Assembly: GCA_013287905.1 (NCBI GenBank)
Contig: JABDCW010000006.1
Coordinates: forward strand, 1 to 64,000
Reading direction: 5' to 3'
Length of the DNA stretch: 64,000 bases
DNA from: Chlamydiota bacterium
Lineage (GTDB): Bacteria > Chlamydiota > Chlamydiia > Chlamydiales > Parachlamydiaceae
Shown: piece after piece, positions 63,419-64,000 of the stretch
Layout of the letters: each line of letters begins with the position of its first letter
How positions within the stretch are numbered: the first letter of the stretch is position 1
Notes under the pieces: model-generated
Told to the model about the DNA's origin: nothing
The model's database searches: none
The model's input: the letters and a program-made list of their open reading frames with translations, nothing else
Made by a program: the position numbers and the translations under genes

Positions 63419-63576
63419 TTTATCCTTTACTATGACAACACAATACCGGATATTATAGGAAAAATTGATTTAAAAAACAAGTGTTGATCTCAAGCACTAT
63501 GCGCACAAAAAAAAAACGACAAATAAGAGATCTTAAAAGGTAATTGCACAAGTCATAGATTACTGAGGGCTAGCGA

Positions 63577-63954
63577 AATATTCAACGCAAAGGCGCGAAG
63601 GCGCAAAGGCTCAGAGATAAAACAGGCTTCAAGAACTGACGTCCCAGACATGGTCAACGATTATAATGATATAACGATATGAACGATTAAACTCCTGTTA
63701 GCTAAGGTGTATTTCAATGGACCGCTACTTGAAAGGCGATTTTATGGCTTTTTAAAACCCTGGGCCCGCCTTTCAAGTAGCGGTCCAAATATCTCACTTT
63801 TATCGGGTTGCCGATAAAAGTGAATAGTTGAAGTTTTAAATTTTCTTATATACAGTTTTTATCGTTCATATCGTTATATCGTTATAATCGTTGATTTTGG
63901 CTATGTCATCAATTCTTGAAACCCGTTTTTATCTTTGCGCCTCTGCGTTGAATA
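63577..63954. repeat. Composite nested palindromic element (copy B)
   Basis: Outer arms begin ATATTCAACGCAAAGGCGC (63577) and end GCGCCTCTGCGTTGAATAT (63954) and extend some 65 bases (TTCAAGAA parts also pair). Inside, CAACGATTATAATGATATAA at 63655-63687 pairs with 63861-63893 with one mismatch over 33 bases. Inside that, GGACCGCTACTTGAAAGGCG (63719-63738) pairs perfectly with 63767-63786, and TCACTTTTATCGG (63794-63806) with 63811-63823. The spacer 63419-64000 upstream of sufB holds no gene. Confidence 0.9.
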
Positions 63955-64000
63955 TTTTGCTTTCCATTAATCTTCGCTTAATGGAAAACGCTTTTCGATC

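Overview
The window looks like chromosomal DNA of an environmental (amoeba-associated type) member of the Chlamydiota. The evidence is the combination of a PknD-type Ser/Thr kinase with a DWG motif and an N-terminal zinc ribbon, two cysteine-containing outer-membrane barrel proteins, a str operon in the order rpsL-rpsG-fusA-rpsJ without tuf, sufB beside a SycD-like TPR gene, MgtE, a fragment resembling the chlamydial DUF687 family, and several helix-rich proteins that could be secreted effectors. Long repeat-filled spacers and many accessory genes argue against the reduced Chlamydiaceae. The genus cannot be decided from the sequence.

Layout. 0.5-3.5 kb: a porin-like protein, a DUF2892 membrane protein and a CPA1 Na+/H+ antiporter. 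3.4-13 kb: one 3,205-codon gene on the minus strand, coding for an SF2-helicase-like protein that resembles the mainly eukaryotic DUF3638 family; it carries an 11-base poly-C tract in frame. 13-17.4 kb: an overlapping operon of an outer-membrane barrel protein, aroA and aroC. 17.6-19.3 kb: two proteins of unknown function. 19.7-24.3 kb: hpf, a lone HsdR-N nuclease domain, an unknown protein, and a DUF115/MptE-like protein fused to MORN-variant repeats. 24.6-30 kb: two small membrane proteins, pknD and an unknown helical protein. 30.2-35 kb: tRNA-Val, tRNA-Asp, a methyltransferase, mgtE and typA. 35-37.4 kb: SnoaL-like, LysE, GNAT and DinD proteins.

37.6-53.2 kb is an accessory region. It begins at a 3' half-tRNA-Pro(GGG) remnant that could be an attachment-site scar. 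It holds a GNAT, an aminoglycoside-phosphotransferase-fold kinase, a methyltransferase cut at its 3' end by a MITE, a monooxygenase-deaminase fusion, an AAA15/RloB pair resembling AbiL-type phage defence, a tandem duplication of a secreted-protein gene, a DUF687-like remnant, and a LysR-centred group of nucleotide-acting enzymes (HD phosphohydrolase, three Nudix, deoxyribosyltransferase-like, Maf, glutamine amidotransferase, 2-oxoglutarate oxygenase). 53.4-60.4 kb returns to core genes: secG, tpiA, rpsJ, fusA, rpsG, rpsL, mutL. 60.7-63.4 kb: an RHH-like small protein, an unknown protein with a SycD-like TPR partner, and a lone sufB.

The spacers are unusually structured. At least five families of long inverted repeats occur, some nested inside the loops of others. 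A family of about 165-bp MITE-like elements is present as three full copies and one 48-bp copy consisting only of its termini. No transposase, integrase or CRISPR array was seen. The strongest leads are the giant helicase-like gene with its homopolymer tract, the nested palindromes, the MITE family with its effects on neighbouring genes, and the nucleotide-processing cluster.
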